Source: Clostridiales bacterium UBA3758 (GTDB taxonomy: Bacteria; Bacillota; Clostridia; Oscillospirales; Oscillospiraceae). From it: a stretch of 64,000 bases of DNA. Within the stretch, counting starts at the first letter, position 1. Every line of letters begins with the position of its first letter. The stretch is from positions 1 through 64,000 of the forward strand of contig DFGE01000002.1 of NCBI GenBank assembly GCA_002371675.1, given 5' to 3'. Positions 7,748-16,416 of this stretch are shown one piece after another. The notes beneath the pieces were generated by a model. That model was not told the origin of the DNA. It worked only from the letters and a program-made list of their open reading frames with translations, and did not search any database. The translations under genes and the position numbers were made by a program.

Positions 7748-8926
7748 TCAGGGCGCCGCGCTCTCCTCCGGCGCGGGCGAGGGGCTCCCGTCGGGTTCGA
7801 CGAAGACGATGGTCGGCGTCTCCTCCGGCGTGGGCTCCGGAGAAGGCGTGGGCTCCGGGGTCACGACCGGGGTGCCCGGCGCGGGCTCCACCGCAGGCGC
7901 GGGGCCCTCCCGCCGGTAATAGCTCTCGTCCTGCAGCGTGGCCGTGCAGGCGACGCCGTACTCGTTGCGGTAGACGACGTCCACATCCGTGTAGCCGATG
8001 GGCAGATCGTAGGGGTTGAGATGGGCGTTCACAAGGTCGAGCCAGGGCCAGAGATTGAGCAGCACATAGCTGTAGCCCGCGACGGTCTCCGTCACGACCG
8101 GGGCGGTGTAAAAGCAGATGTTCTCCTTGTCGCACAGCAGGGCCTGGTGCAGCAGCCAGGCGATGTTCCCGGTGGAGAGGTTCGTGTCCGTCCTGCGGGC
8201 GAGCAGCTCCGCCACTTTGCCGAGATTCGGGATATTGCCGGCGGAGATGAACTGCTCGGCGCAGGCCTCCAGGAAGCGGTGCTGCATCTCGATGCGCCCG
8301 AGGTCGCCGGTGACGTAGGCGCTGCGGTAGCGGCAGACGCCCATTGCCTGCTCCCCGTTGAGCAGCTGTCTGCCCGGGCTCAGGTGGATGGCCAGATCCT
8401 GGCTCGGGTCGTCGTAATCCATGGCCTGCGGCACGTCGAACCACACGCCGCCCATGAGATCCACCGCCTGCACGAGCACGTCCAGATCCACGACGGCGTA
8501 GCAGTCCACATCGAAGCCCGTGAGCCGCTCCACCTGGCGGCGCAGCGCCGTGATCCCGTCGCCGCCGTTGAACTTCGAGCCCCAGTAGACCGCGTTGAGC
8601 TTGCGCACCTCCCAGGGGGAGTTGATGAGCGTGTCGCGCGGGATGCTCACGAGCTCCATGCGGTGCTGCGCGGTGTCGAGCTTGCCGACCATGATGGTGT
8701 CGGTGTTGCCGTTGCCGTCGTCATTGCCCACGAGGAGGATCGTATAGACCCCGTCGGCGCGCCGCGTGGAGGGGGATTTCTCGTCCGTGCGGCTCAGCGC
8801 GGGGACGGCCTCGCTCTTGTCGGGCGGTGCCTCCCAGAGCATGTAAAGACTGTAGAGGGCGATCCCCGCGACGGCGACCAGCCCCAGGAGCAGGAAGAGT
8901 ACCCGCCCGGTTTTCCTTTTTTTCAT
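7748..8926 (-). CDS. LytR-CpsA-Psr (LCP) family cell-envelope phosphotransferase
   Basis: 392 residues: one N-terminal membrane anchor (about 7-28), an extracellular LCP domain (about 60-250) and a Pro/Thr/Glu tail. Landmarks are ILLVGNDD, RMELVSIPRDTL (Arg/Asp of the polyprenyl-phosphate site), VDLMGGVWFDVP and LLNGEQAMGVCRYRS. LCP enzymes transfer teichoic acid or capsular glycans from lipid carriers to peptidoglycan. The C-terminal TPEPTPSPEPTP region is probably a wall-spanning tail. Strong sigma-A promoter boxes precede it. It is divergent from pgi. Confidence 0.92.
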   Translation of the reverse strand: MKKRKTGRVLFLLLGLVAVAGIALYSLYMLWEAPPDKSEAVPALSRTDEKSPSTRRADGVYTILLVGNDDGNGNTDTIMVGKLDTAQHRMELVSIPRDTLINSPWEVRKLNAVYWGSKFNGGDGITALRRQVERLTGFDVDCYAVVDLDVLVQAVDLMGGVWFDVPQAMDYDDPSQDLAIHLSPGRQLLNGEQAMGVCRYRSAYVTGDLGRIEMQHRFLEACAEQFISAGNIPNLGKVAELLARRTDTNLSTGNIAWLLHQALLCDKENICFYTAPVVTETVAGYSYVLLNLWPWLDLVNAHLNPYDLPIGYTDVDVVYRNEYGVACTATLQDESYYRREGPAPAVEPAPGTPVVTPEPTPSPEPTPEETPTIVFVEPDGSPSPAPEESAAP

Positions 8927-8971
8927 TGTTTCATCCTTTCGGAGCCGATCCGCCCCGCATCTTCTGTGTGT

Positions 8972-9000
8972 ATTATACAGCGTCGGGGCGGATGTTCCAA
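8972..9000 (-). promoter_or_regulatory. Promoter of the LCP gene
   Basis: On the minus strand, TTGGAA (8995-9000), 17 bases and TATAAT (8972-8977). The start codon is about 45 bases downstream. Confidence 0.75.
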
Positions 9001-9060
9001 GCCATATTTGGAAGATTCCAGAAGATTTTCCCCGCTGCGGCGCATTTTTATTCGCCTCCC

Positions 9061-9088
9061 TTGCAATATTGCGAAAATGTGGTATAGT
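9061..9088 (+). promoter_or_regulatory. Promoter of pgi
   Basis: TTGCAA (9061-9066), 16 bases and TATAGT (9083-9088), 38 bases before the pgi ATG. Confidence 0.75.
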
Positions 9089-9126
9089 ACTTGCGATTGG
9101 ATTTCTTCAGATATGAGGAGGAGCTT

Positions 9127-10404
<1,278 letters not shown>

Positions 10405-10432
10405 TCTGTCATTCCCGCATGACGGAAAGGGT

Positions 10433-10657
10433 CTGTTGCAAAATAAGGATGAGCGCGTAAATGCGTTCGCAGGGGCGGCGGCTCTGCCCCGCCCGGCGGC
10501 GCAACAGTATACACATAAAAATGTTCGGCGAATTCGCAGTCTGTACGAATTCGCCGAACATTTTTGCCATTCATGCAGCTTGCTGCTGCCGGGAGGGCCA
10601 AGGCCCTCCCCTACGATGCAGCCAGGGTTTTCGCATCTTTTTTGCATTTTGCAACAG
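10433..10657. mobile_element. Probable MITE-like element with 12-bp terminal inverted repeats
   Basis: CTGTTGCAAAAT (10433-10444) and its exact complement (10646-10657) bound 225 bases of non-coding, palindrome-rich DNA. Inside are a perfect 20-bp inverted repeat with a 9-base loop (10517-10536 with 10546-10565), which can also terminate pgi, and a GGGAGGGCC/GGCCCTCCC palindrome near 10592. A 133-bp part recurs inverted at 14274-14410. No target-site duplication is obvious. It fills the pgi to cytidylate-kinase-like gap. Confidence 0.7.
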
Positions 10658-10678
10658 TCTTTTTTCGCTTCGTATTGC

Positions 10679-11275
10679 TCACGCCTTTGCGGTGAAGGCT
10701 TCAGCGGCCGCGAGGATCACGCGCACGCAGCCCTCGACGCCGAGGCTGCTGCTGTCCACCACGAGGTCGAAGTTCGAGGCCTCGCCCCAGTTCTGGTCGG
10801 TGTAATAGCGGTAGAAGCTCGCGCGGTCCTTATCGACCTGCTTGAGGAGCTTCCTGGCGGCGGACTCGCTGATGCCCTTGCGCTCGGCAAGCGTGTGCAC
10901 ACGGAACTCGTCATCTGCGCGGATGAACACGCGCAGCAGCTTGGGCTCCTTGCGCAGCACATAGTCCGCACAGCGGCCGACAAACACGGCGTCGCCCTCT
11001 CCGGCGAGCCTGCGGATGGTATCGAACTGGGCGTTGGCCACCTGCAGATTCAGGCTCAGCCCCTCGCTCACGCCGAAATAATGGATAGAGGGCGCGACGT
11101 AGGTGGAGACGCGGCGCTCGTCATAGGCATGCATGATCTCCCTGCTGAATTCCGAGCTCTCCGCCGTGAGTTCCGGGATCTCCTTCCCGTAGCAAGGGAT
11201 GCCCAGGCGCTCCGCGACCGTGTGGGCAATGATATGGCCGTTGCTGCCGTGCTGGCGGCCGATGGTGATGATCAT
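10679..11275 (-). CDS. Cytidylate kinase-like family protein
   Basis: 198 residues. It begins MIITIGRQHGSNG, a P-loop variant typical of the AAA_26 cytidylate-kinase-like family. Conserved VFVGRCADYVL (about 100) and an RVFIRAD lid segment follow, then YYTDQNWG near the C-terminus. The family is common beside Clostridia membrane and transport genes; its substrate is not established and it should not be called Cmk. The ATG at 11275 is chosen for the GGGGAGG eight bases upstream; the next upstream ATG adds 19 residues without a binding site. Confidence 0.85.
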   Translation of the reverse strand: MIITIGRQHGSNGHIIAHTVAERLGIPCYGKEIPELTAESSEFSREIMHAYDERRVSTYVAPSIHYFGVSEGLSLNLQVANAQFDTIRRLAGEGDAVFVGRCADYVLRKEPKLLRVFIRADDEFRVHTLAERKGISESAARKLLKQVDKDRASFYRYYTDQNWGEASNFDLVVDSSSLGVEGCVRVILAAAEAFTAKA

Positions 11276-11303
11276 TCCGATGCCTCCCCTTCGTTTTTCC
11301 AGT

Positions 11304-11332
11304 ATTTTATCAATTTCTTGCGCAAAACGCAA
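11304..11332 (-). promoter_or_regulatory. Candidate promoter of the cytidylate-kinase-like gene
   Basis: On the minus strand, TTGCGT (11327-11332), 17 bases and TAAAAT (11304-11309). Confidence 0.55.
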
Positions 11333-11390
11333 GAGGCGACGCGCAAAAACCGCAGAGAGACGGGCTCCGTGCGGCAGCGCTGCGGCTTTC

Positions 11391-12053
11391 TCAGAGCACG
11401 CCGAGCAGCACGAGGAACAGCAGCACGAAGGTCACGAGGACCGCTGCGGCGAAGATCGCGAAGCCGGGGCTGAATTTGCCCTTATGATTGCTGGACGAGG
11501 GCTCGACGAGCCTGGCCTTGCGCAGCGCGGTGACGATGGGCTTGTAGAGCAGCAGCGTGATGCCCGCGTTGATGCCGCCCTTGATGAGGTTGAAGGGCAG
11601 GAACACCGTCGCCAGCATGCCCGCGACGACGGAGCGGGGCACGCCCATGTAGAAGGGCGTGATGATGTAATTCCAGAGCACCATGCACCCCGCCAGCACC
11701 GCGACGCCGACGCCCAGGCCGATCACGGCGCCCTTCTGGGTGCGGTGCCGGGCGTAAATCCAGGCGGCGGGGACGGTGAAGGCGCAGGTGGAGACCACGT
11801 TCATCAAAAAGCCGTAGATCCCCGTGGAGGAGATCGAGAGCATCTCGATGAAGGAGCAGAGCACAGAGACGATCACGCAGGTGAGCGGCCCGAAGATGAA
11901 GCCCGCGATGACGATGACGGCGTCCTTCGGCTCGTAGCTCAGAAAGCCCTGGACGTTGGGGATCACCTTGGCGAGCAGCACCGAGATGAACGACACGGCG
12001 GTGAACATCGCCACAACGGCCAGATAACGGGTGGAAAAGCGACTGTTTTTCAT
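11391..12053 (-). CDS. ribU: Riboflavin ECF transporter S component RibU
   Basis: 220 residues with about six membrane helices, ending in a seventh hydrophobic segment. The N-terminal region has the S-component pattern (LAVVAMFTAVSFISVLL) and FLSYEPKDAVIVIAGFIFGP, which is typical of RibU. RibU binds riboflavin and works with the shared EcfA-EcfA'-EcfT energising module, which is not in this window. An FMN riboswitch in the leader confirms the substrate. The 34-residue C-terminal extension with an extra hydrophobic stretch is a little longer than usual. Confidence 0.9.
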   Translation of the reverse strand: MKNSRFSTRYLAVVAMFTAVSFISVLLAKVIPNVQGFLSYEPKDAVIVIAGFIFGPLTCVIVSVLCSFIEMLSISSTGIYGFLMNVVSTCAFTVPAAWIYARHRTQKGAVIGLGVGVAVLAGCMVLWNYIITPFYMGVPRSVVAGMLATVFLPFNLIKGGINAGITLLLYKPIVTALRKARLVEPSSSNHKGKFSPGFAIFAAAVLVTFVLLFLVLLGVL

Positions 12054-12072
12054 GAGTATCCCTCCATAAAAA

Positions 12073-12102
12073 AAGCCTGAAGACCGAGGTCTCCAGGCGG
12101 CA
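12073..12102 (-). terminator. Riboswitch expression platform: terminator just before the ribU ribosome-binding site
   Basis: On the minus strand, GCCTGGAGACC-TC-GGTCTTCAGGC forms a hairpin followed by TTTTTTT and then ATGGAGGG, the ribU ribosome-binding site. A terminator so close to the start codon fits FMN-induced transcription termination. Confidence 0.85.
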
Positions 12103-12139
12103 ATATGGGCAGGACGGATGAACGTGGTGCGAGGCCATC

Positions 12140-12254
12140 TTCTTCCATCCAGACTGTACTGTCGGTCCCGGAATCACACCGGGTCAGCCCTCCGCATCGC
12201 TGCGTCAGGCTCGCGGACTCTACCGCCGGTCGGGAATTTCACCCTGCCCTGAAG
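12140..12254 (-). promoter_or_regulatory. FMN riboswitch (RFN element)
   Basis: The minus strand carries the conserved 5' part AGGGCAGGGTGAAATTCCCG then ACCGGCGGTA, and the 3' part ACAGTCTGGATGGAAGAAG, with the two variable stem-loops between. These are the invariant blocks of the FMN aptamer. It precedes ribU, so high FMN should shut down riboflavin uptake. Confidence 0.97.
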
Positions 12255-12262
12255 ACGCGCCT

Positions 12263-12291
12263 ATTATAGCATCCCGCTCCCCCTTTGACAA
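12263..12291 (-). promoter_or_regulatory. Promoter of the riboswitch-ribU transcript
   Basis: On the minus strand, TTGTCA (12286-12291), 17 bases and TATAAT (12263-12268). Its -35 box overlaps the -35 box of the divergent plus-strand promoter by five bases. Confidence 0.85.
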
Positions 12292-12313
12292 TCCCCTATT
12301 TTTGTTCTATGAT
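12285..12313 (+). promoter_or_regulatory. Promoter of the SLOG/DUF1273 gene
   Basis: TTGACA (12285-12290), 17 bases and TATGAT (12308-12313). Polymerase bound here and at the ribU promoter would compete because the -35 boxes overlap. Confidence 0.85.
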
Positions 12314-12341
12314 AGACGCATACCTGAATGCGGAGGCCGAG

Positions 12342-12842
12342 ATGGAAGACGAAAGCATAACCTGCTGCTTTACCGGGCACAGGCCGAACAAGCTCCCCTG
12401 GGGCGCAAACGAGTCCGACCCGCGCTGCGCAGCGCTGCGCATGGAGCTCGCCGCGCGGCTGGAGGGGCTCTACCTCAGCGGGTTCCGGGTCTTTCTCTGC
12501 GGCATGGCCATCGGCTGCGACATGCTCTTTGCCGAGGAGGTGCTCAGGCTGCGCGAGCAGCACCCGGAGATCTCCCTCGAGGCGGCCATCCCCTGCGGGA
12601 CGCAGCCGGACAAATGGCGCCTCGCCGAGCGCCGGCGCTACAACCGCCTGCTCGACCGCTGCGACCGTGTAAAGGTGCTGCAGGTGGACTACACGCCGGA
12701 CTGCATGCTCAAGCGCAACCGCTACATGATCGAGCGCTCCTCGCTGCTGCTGGCCTGCTTCAACGGCTCTCCCGGCGGCACCATGAACACCATCCTCCTC
12801 GCCGAGCGCAAGGGGATCCGCACGCTTCTGATCGACATATGA
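12342..12842 (+). CDS. SLOG family protein (DUF1273/YpsA-like)
   Basis: 166 residues. ITCCFTGHRPNKLPWG at the start, FLCGMAIGCDMLFAEEVLRL in the middle and SPGGTMNTILLAERKG near the end are the nucleotide-binding signatures of the DUF1273/YpsA branch of the SLOG superfamily. YpsA influences cell division in Bacillus; the ligand is unknown. ATG 12342 is preferred because GGAGG ends five bases upstream. Earlier in-frame ATGs lie on or next to the promoter -10 box. Confidence 0.85.
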   Translation: MEDESITCCFTGHRPNKLPWGANESDPRCAALRMELAARLEGLYLSGFRVFLCGMAIGCDMLFAEEVLRLREQHPEISLEAAIPCGTQPDKWRLAERRRYNRLLDRCDRVKVLQVDYTPDCMLKRNRYMIERSSLLLACFNGSPGGTMNTILLAERKGIRTLLIDI

Positions 12843-12879
12843 AATCACCCGCCGGCTGTCAGCCGACGGGTGATTTCAT
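12839..12879. terminator. Bidirectional terminator between convergent genes
   Basis: A 13-bp inverted repeat (ATGAAATCACCCG and complement) with an inner GC hairpin lies exactly between the SLOG gene and the HAD gene, which end toward each other. Confidence 0.8.
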
Positions 12880-12891
12880 AGCCGATCTGCA

Positions 12892-13536
12892 TTACGCCAG
12901 CAGCAGCTTTTCCAGCTCCGCGAGATCCTGTGCGACTGCGGCGGCGCCGGCTGCCTCGAGCTCGCCGGGGGCGGCGTAGCCGTAGGCGACGCCGATGCAG
13001 GGCACTCCGAGCTCCTGCGCGCCGAAGACGTCCCACTTGGTGTCCCCGACCAGGACGGCGCTGTCCTTCTCCGCGCCGAGCATCGAGAGGGCGGCGGCGA
13101 GAACCTCCGCCTTGGAATTGTTCTGTCCCTGATCGCCGCTGCCGGAGACGGCGTCAAAGAGCTCCCGCATCCCCTCTCGCTCAAGCAGCTCCTCGGCGAG
13201 CCGCAGGGGCTTGGAGGTCGCGATGCCGACCCGTTTGCCTGCGGCGCGCAGACGCTCGATCAGCTCGCGCACACCGGGGAAAACGCGGCTCTCATAGAGG
13301 CCGACGGGATTGTAGCGCTCGCGGAAAAGCCGCGTGGCCCTGTCTGCCGTGTCCCGGTCAAAGCCGAACTTCTCCATAAACATCCCCAGCAGCGGCGGGC
13401 CGGCAAAGCAGCGCAGCTCCTCGAGCTCCGCGTCCATGCCCATTTGATTCAGGGCGTAGCGCACGGAGCGGGTGATGCCCTCCACGGTGTCGTAGACCGT
13501 GCCGTCAAAATCGAACAAAATCGTCTCAAAGCTCAT
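12892..13536 (-). CDS. HAD-family phosphatase (phosphoglycolate phosphatase-like)
   Basis: 214 residues. Motif I is FDFDGTVYDT (about residues 7-16, with the two catalytic Asp). ATSKP (about 110) is motif II, SKAEVL a motif III region with Lys, and VLVGDTKWDVFGA motif IV. The helical cap (about 16-80) is of the phosphoglycolate phosphatase/PpaX type. The physiological substrate cannot be read from sequence. The start at 13536 has AGAGGTGG five bases upstream, and a perfect promoter lies just before it. Confidence 0.88.
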   Translation of the reverse strand: MSFETILFDFDGTVYDTVEGITRSVRYALNQMGMDAELEELRCFAGPPLLGMFMEKFGFDRDTADRATRLFRERYNPVGLYESRVFPGVRELIERLRAAGKRVGIATSKPLRLAEELLEREGMRELFDAVSGSGDQGQNNSKAEVLAAALSMLGAEKDSAVLVGDTKWDVFGAQELGVPCIGVAYGYAAPGELEAAGAAAVAQDLAELEKLLLA

Positions 13537-13557
13537 AGTTCCACCTCTTTCGCGCAT

Positions 13558-13586
13558 AGTATAGTGGAGCAGGCAGAGCCTGTCAA
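13558..13586 (-). promoter_or_regulatory. Promoter of the HAD phosphatase gene
   Basis: On the minus strand, TTGACA (13581-13586), 17 bases and TATACT (13558-13563). Confidence 0.8.
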
Positions 13587-13636
13587 TCAAAATGATAGGG
13601 CGGGCAGATCGCTCCGCGCCCTACCGGAGGTGGACA

Positions 13637-14173
13637 ATGAACCAGCGCATTTTTCTCGGCGGGAACACCTGTCGGGGCTTTTATTCTCTCTACGAGGGCT
13701 TCCCGCCCGACAAAACCGCCTTCCTGCACATCCTCAAGGGCGGCCCCGGGACGGGCAAGTCCGGCTTCATGAAGCGCATGGCCGCCGAGGCGGAGGCGCG
13801 CGGCTACGACGTGCAGACCGTGCTCTGCTCGGGCGACCCGGATTCGCTGGACGGGGTCTATATCCCGGCGCTGCGCCTTGCCTGGGCCGACGGCACTGCC
13901 CCGCACACACTCGACGCGCGCTTCTTCGGTGTGGATTCGGATTATGTAAACCTCGGGCGCTTCGTGCGCCCGCTCTCCGCCGAGGATGGGGAGGCGGTGC
14001 GGCGCATCAGCGCGGCCTGCCGCGCATGCTACGAGGAGGCTTACGACGCGCTGCGCAGAGCCAAGGCGCTGCACGACGAGCTGGAGGCCGTCTACCGCCC
14101 CTATGTGGACTTCCCCGCGCTCACGGACTATACAGAGCAGAGCGTCCGGGAGCTGTTTGGGGAGGAGACATGA
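13637..14173 (+). CDS. P-loop ATPase resembling the N-terminal half of PRK06851-type proteins (probably truncated)
   Basis: 178 residues. GNTCRGFYSLYEGF, the Walker A motif LKGGPGTGKSGFMKRM (about 37-52) and DPDSLDGVYIPALRLAWADG follow the conserved start of a family of two-domain P-loop proteins that normally have about 350-380 residues. Here the frame stops near the middle and the following 250 bases hold only repeat DNA, so the C-terminal half is missing. The start has GGAGGTGG five bases upstream. Whether the short product is active is unknown. Confidence 0.7.
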   Translation: MNQRIFLGGNTCRGFYSLYEGFPPDKTAFLHILKGGPGTGKSGFMKRMAAEAEARGYDVQTVLCSGDPDSLDGVYIPALRLAWADGTAPHTLDARFFGVDSDYVNLGRFVRPLSAEDGEAVRRISAACRACYEEAYDALRRAKALHDELEAVYRPYVDFPALTDYTEQSVRELFGEET

Positions 14174-14273
14174 AAAACACCTCTTTCGACTGACAGTCAA
14201 GGGCTTGACAGACGCGCGCTCCCTCTGCTGTGACGGGCTTCCGGCATTGCCCCGAAGAGCGATCGAAGCGCAG

Positions 14274-14410
14274 AAAAATGTTCGGCGTATTCGTACAATC
14301 TGCGAATTCGCCGAACATTTTTATGTGTATACTGTTGCGCCGCCGGGCGGGGCAGAGCCGCCGCCCCTACGAACGCAGGTATTTACGCGCGCATCCTGAT
14401 TTTGCAGCAG
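14274..14410. repeat. Inverted partial copy of the 10433 MITE-like element
   Basis: The reverse complement of this segment matches 10433-10565 with few changes, including the 20-bp inverted repeat (14274-14293 with 14303-14322, one mismatch), the CCGCCGGGCGGGGCAGAGCC palindrome and the end ATTTTGCAGCAG, one base off the terminal repeat. The other terminus is absent, so this copy is truncated. It lies between two convergent genes and may serve as their terminator. The rest of 14174-14427 shows nothing. Confidence 0.8.
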
Positions 14411-14427
14411 GCTCATTTCAAACACGA

Positions 14428-15090
14428 TCAGCAGCAGCAGATGCGGAAGCCGAAGAAATTGCTCAGGCAGATGCTCGCCAGGCACATATTCGTGCACATC
14501 CGGTCGTTGCTCACGCCGCTGCGATACTGCGTCGAATAGTCGTCATAGAAATCGCCGCCGCCTTGCAGCTGCTGCAGCAGGCGCTGATACTCGGCGTTCG
14601 ACGGGTCGAGCGCCACGGCCTGTTTGGCCTCCTCGAGCGCGGCGATCTTGTTGCCGAGGTACAGCTGCGCAACGCCCGCGTAGTAGTGCCAGCGGGCGTC
14701 CCGCTCCTGGGCGGGGACGCCGGAGAGGGCGTTGAGCGCCTCGCGGTACATGCCGTTGCGGATGTAGTTGCGCGCGGCGGTATATTCGGTGCGTTCCGTC
14801 TGCTGGTTTTGCTGCTGCCAGCCGTTGTTCCAGGCCTCCCAGCCGCTCCAGCCGTAGGGATCGTAGCCCGCGCCCTGCTGCGCGTAGGCCGCGCCGGAGC
14901 CGTTCGGCACCGTCCCGTTCTTGATCATGTCATAGGCGGTGTTGATGTCGTTCATTTTCTCCGCCGCCTGCGGGTCCTCCGGATGGAGATCGGGATGGTA
15001 TTTCTTTGTCAGCTCCCGGTACGCCTTCTTGACTTCTTCGTCGCTGGCGGACGGGCTCACGCCGAGGACTTTATAGGGATCCTGTACCAT
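14428..15090 (-). CDS. DnaJ-domain protein with TPR-like region
   Basis: 220 residues. An N-terminal J domain (about 3-66) contains DPYKVLGVSPSASDEEVKKA and the HPD motif in KKYHPDLHPED needed to stimulate Hsp70. A Gly/Gln/Trp-rich linker and a helical repeat region (about 130-195, EALNALSGVP and YAGVAQLYLGNKIAALEEA) follow. The tail ends in three cysteines. It lacks the zinc and substrate domains of true DnaJ, so it is a specialised co-chaperone. It overlaps the DUF5685 gene by 20 bases and forms an operon with it. Confidence 0.85.
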   Translation of the reverse strand: MVQDPYKVLGVSPSASDEEVKKAYRELTKKYHPDLHPEDPQAAEKMNDINTAYDMIKNGTVPNGSGAAYAQQGAGYDPYGWSGWEAWNNGWQQQNQQTERTEYTAARNYIRNGMYREALNALSGVPAQERDARWHYYAGVAQLYLGNKIAALEEAKQAVALDPSNAEYQRLLQQLQGGGDFYDDYSTQYRSGVSNDRMCTNMCLASICLSNFFGFRICCC

Positions 15091-15919
15091 CGGGGATTTC
15101 CTTCCTCCCGCTGAATTTTTTGTCAAACTGCGCCCAGAGGCCGACGCAGAGGATGTTCTGCAGCAGCTTTGCGTCCTGCACGAGGGGCAGCCGGTCGAAG
15201 GCCGGCAGACACGAGGCCAGCAGCATCTTCAGGATCTCCCGGAAGCGCTGCTCATTGTCCGGCAGGCCGTAGAAGCGCCGGAAGGGATTGTAGCGATTGC
15301 GCAGGGTGTCAGCGTCCAGATCGAGCGCGGCGTCCATGATATAGATCGTCTCGCCCAGGGCCCTGCCGAGGCTGCGGAGCGTATCGCTCCAGCGATCCTC
15401 CTCATAGACGAAAAGCTCGCCCATCATGTCCCCAAAGCAGGCGGCGACCTCATCCGGCACCGGGCAGTTTGCCTCTTCCAGCGCGCGCAGACGCGCCATC
15501 GCGTCCTCCATCGCCCTGCTCTGCCGCGGGTAGCGCGCACGCAGCTTCTCATAGGCGCGCCTGAGCGCCGCGGACTCCGCGAGCGCGGCCAGATCCCCGT
15601 CGTCCTCCCAGTCGTCCCGGCATTTGAGCCAGGCCAGCGCCGCGTTCAGATCGGCCGCATAGTCGGAATACCGGCTGCGCTGCCAGGGGCGCGGCTTTCG
15701 CGGATGGGCGAGGCAGCTGTTCTCCCCCGCGCGCAGCTCCGGCTCATAGAGCGAATCGAGCAGCAGCACGAGAAAGGTCATGTCATACTGCAGCGTCAGC
15801 CGGGCGAAGGCGCCATGCCGCTCCCGGAGGCTGCGGCAGAGGCCGCAGTAGGCCGCGCGGTAGCGCCGCTTCTCCTCCTCGGAGAGAAGGCTCTCCTCCG
15901 CGAGAAGATAGCCGAACAT
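15071..15919 (-). CDS. DUF5685 family protein
   Basis: 282 residues, mostly alpha-helical, with AYCGLCRSLRERHG (about 24-37), CLAHPRKPRPW and a later ETIYIMDAALDLDAD segment; this is the conserved pattern of DUF5685. Function is unknown. It is soluble by composition. It begins immediately after the stop of the zinc-ribbon membrane protein (TGA then ATG with no gap) and overlaps the J-domain gene, so the three products are probably co-translated and may act together. Confidence 0.75.
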   Translation of the reverse strand: MFGYLLAEESLLSEEEKRRYRAAYCGLCRSLRERHGAFARLTLQYDMTFLVLLLDSLYEPELRAGENSCLAHPRKPRPWQRSRYSDYAADLNAALAWLKCRDDWEDDGDLAALAESAALRRAYEKLRARYPRQSRAMEDAMARLRALEEANCPVPDEVAACFGDMMGELFVYEEDRWSDTLRSLGRALGETIYIMDAALDLDADTLRNRYNPFRRFYGLPDNEQRFREILKMLLASCLPAFDRLPLVQDAKLLQNILCVGLWAQFDKKFSGRKEIPDGTGSL

Positions 15920-16324
15920 TCAGGATCTGCCGGAGAAGCGGCTGCCGCAGCGGCGGCAGACGATCTCGATCTTGCCCTTGCCGCGCGGCACGCGCAGCGT
16001 GGTCTTGCAGGAGGGGCAGGTGAAAAACTTATAGTCCTTGCGCTGCTGCCAGCGGGTCTTGAGGCCGGCAAACCAGCCCGTCACGCGGGAGCGCAGATGC
16101 AGATACTGCGCGTTCTCCCGGCTGCGCTTGTAGCGGTCCTTGGAGAGCATCCGGTAATAGACGCCGGCGAGCAGCGCGAAGGCCAGCGGGAAGAGGACCT
16201 TCCCCGCTGTGCCGCGCAAAATGACGGCGAGGAGCAGCAGGATCAGGTCAAAGATCTGCAGAAATCGATTCAGTTCGTCCACGCCGTAGCGGCCGGACAT
16301 GAAGCGGATCAAACGCTCGCGCAT
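15920..16324 (-). CDS. Membrane protein with C-terminal zinc ribbon
   Basis: 134 residues: a hydrophobic region of about two membrane helices (about 22-55), a basic linker, then a zinc ribbon FFTCPSCKTTLRVPRG with CRRCGSRF closing the four-Cys site. The fold suggests a membrane-tethered nucleic-acid or protein-binding domain; the role is unknown. The start at 16324 has GGGGTGAG just upstream. It leads the operon with DUF5685 and the J-domain protein. Confidence 0.75.
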   Translation of the reverse strand: MRERLIRFMSGRYGVDELNRFLQIFDLILLLLAVILRGTAGKVLFPLAFALLAGVYYRMLSKDRYKRSRENAQYLHLRSRVTGWFAGLKTRWQQRKDYKFFTCPSCKTTLRVPRGKGKIEIVCRRCGSRFSGRS

Positions 16325-16416
16325 ATGCTCACCCCGTGTTGTGATTATCGGGATTATTCTACCACATTCCGCACCCAAAACATCAAGAAATTGTGAACTG
16401 TGCGCACGCCGGCGCA

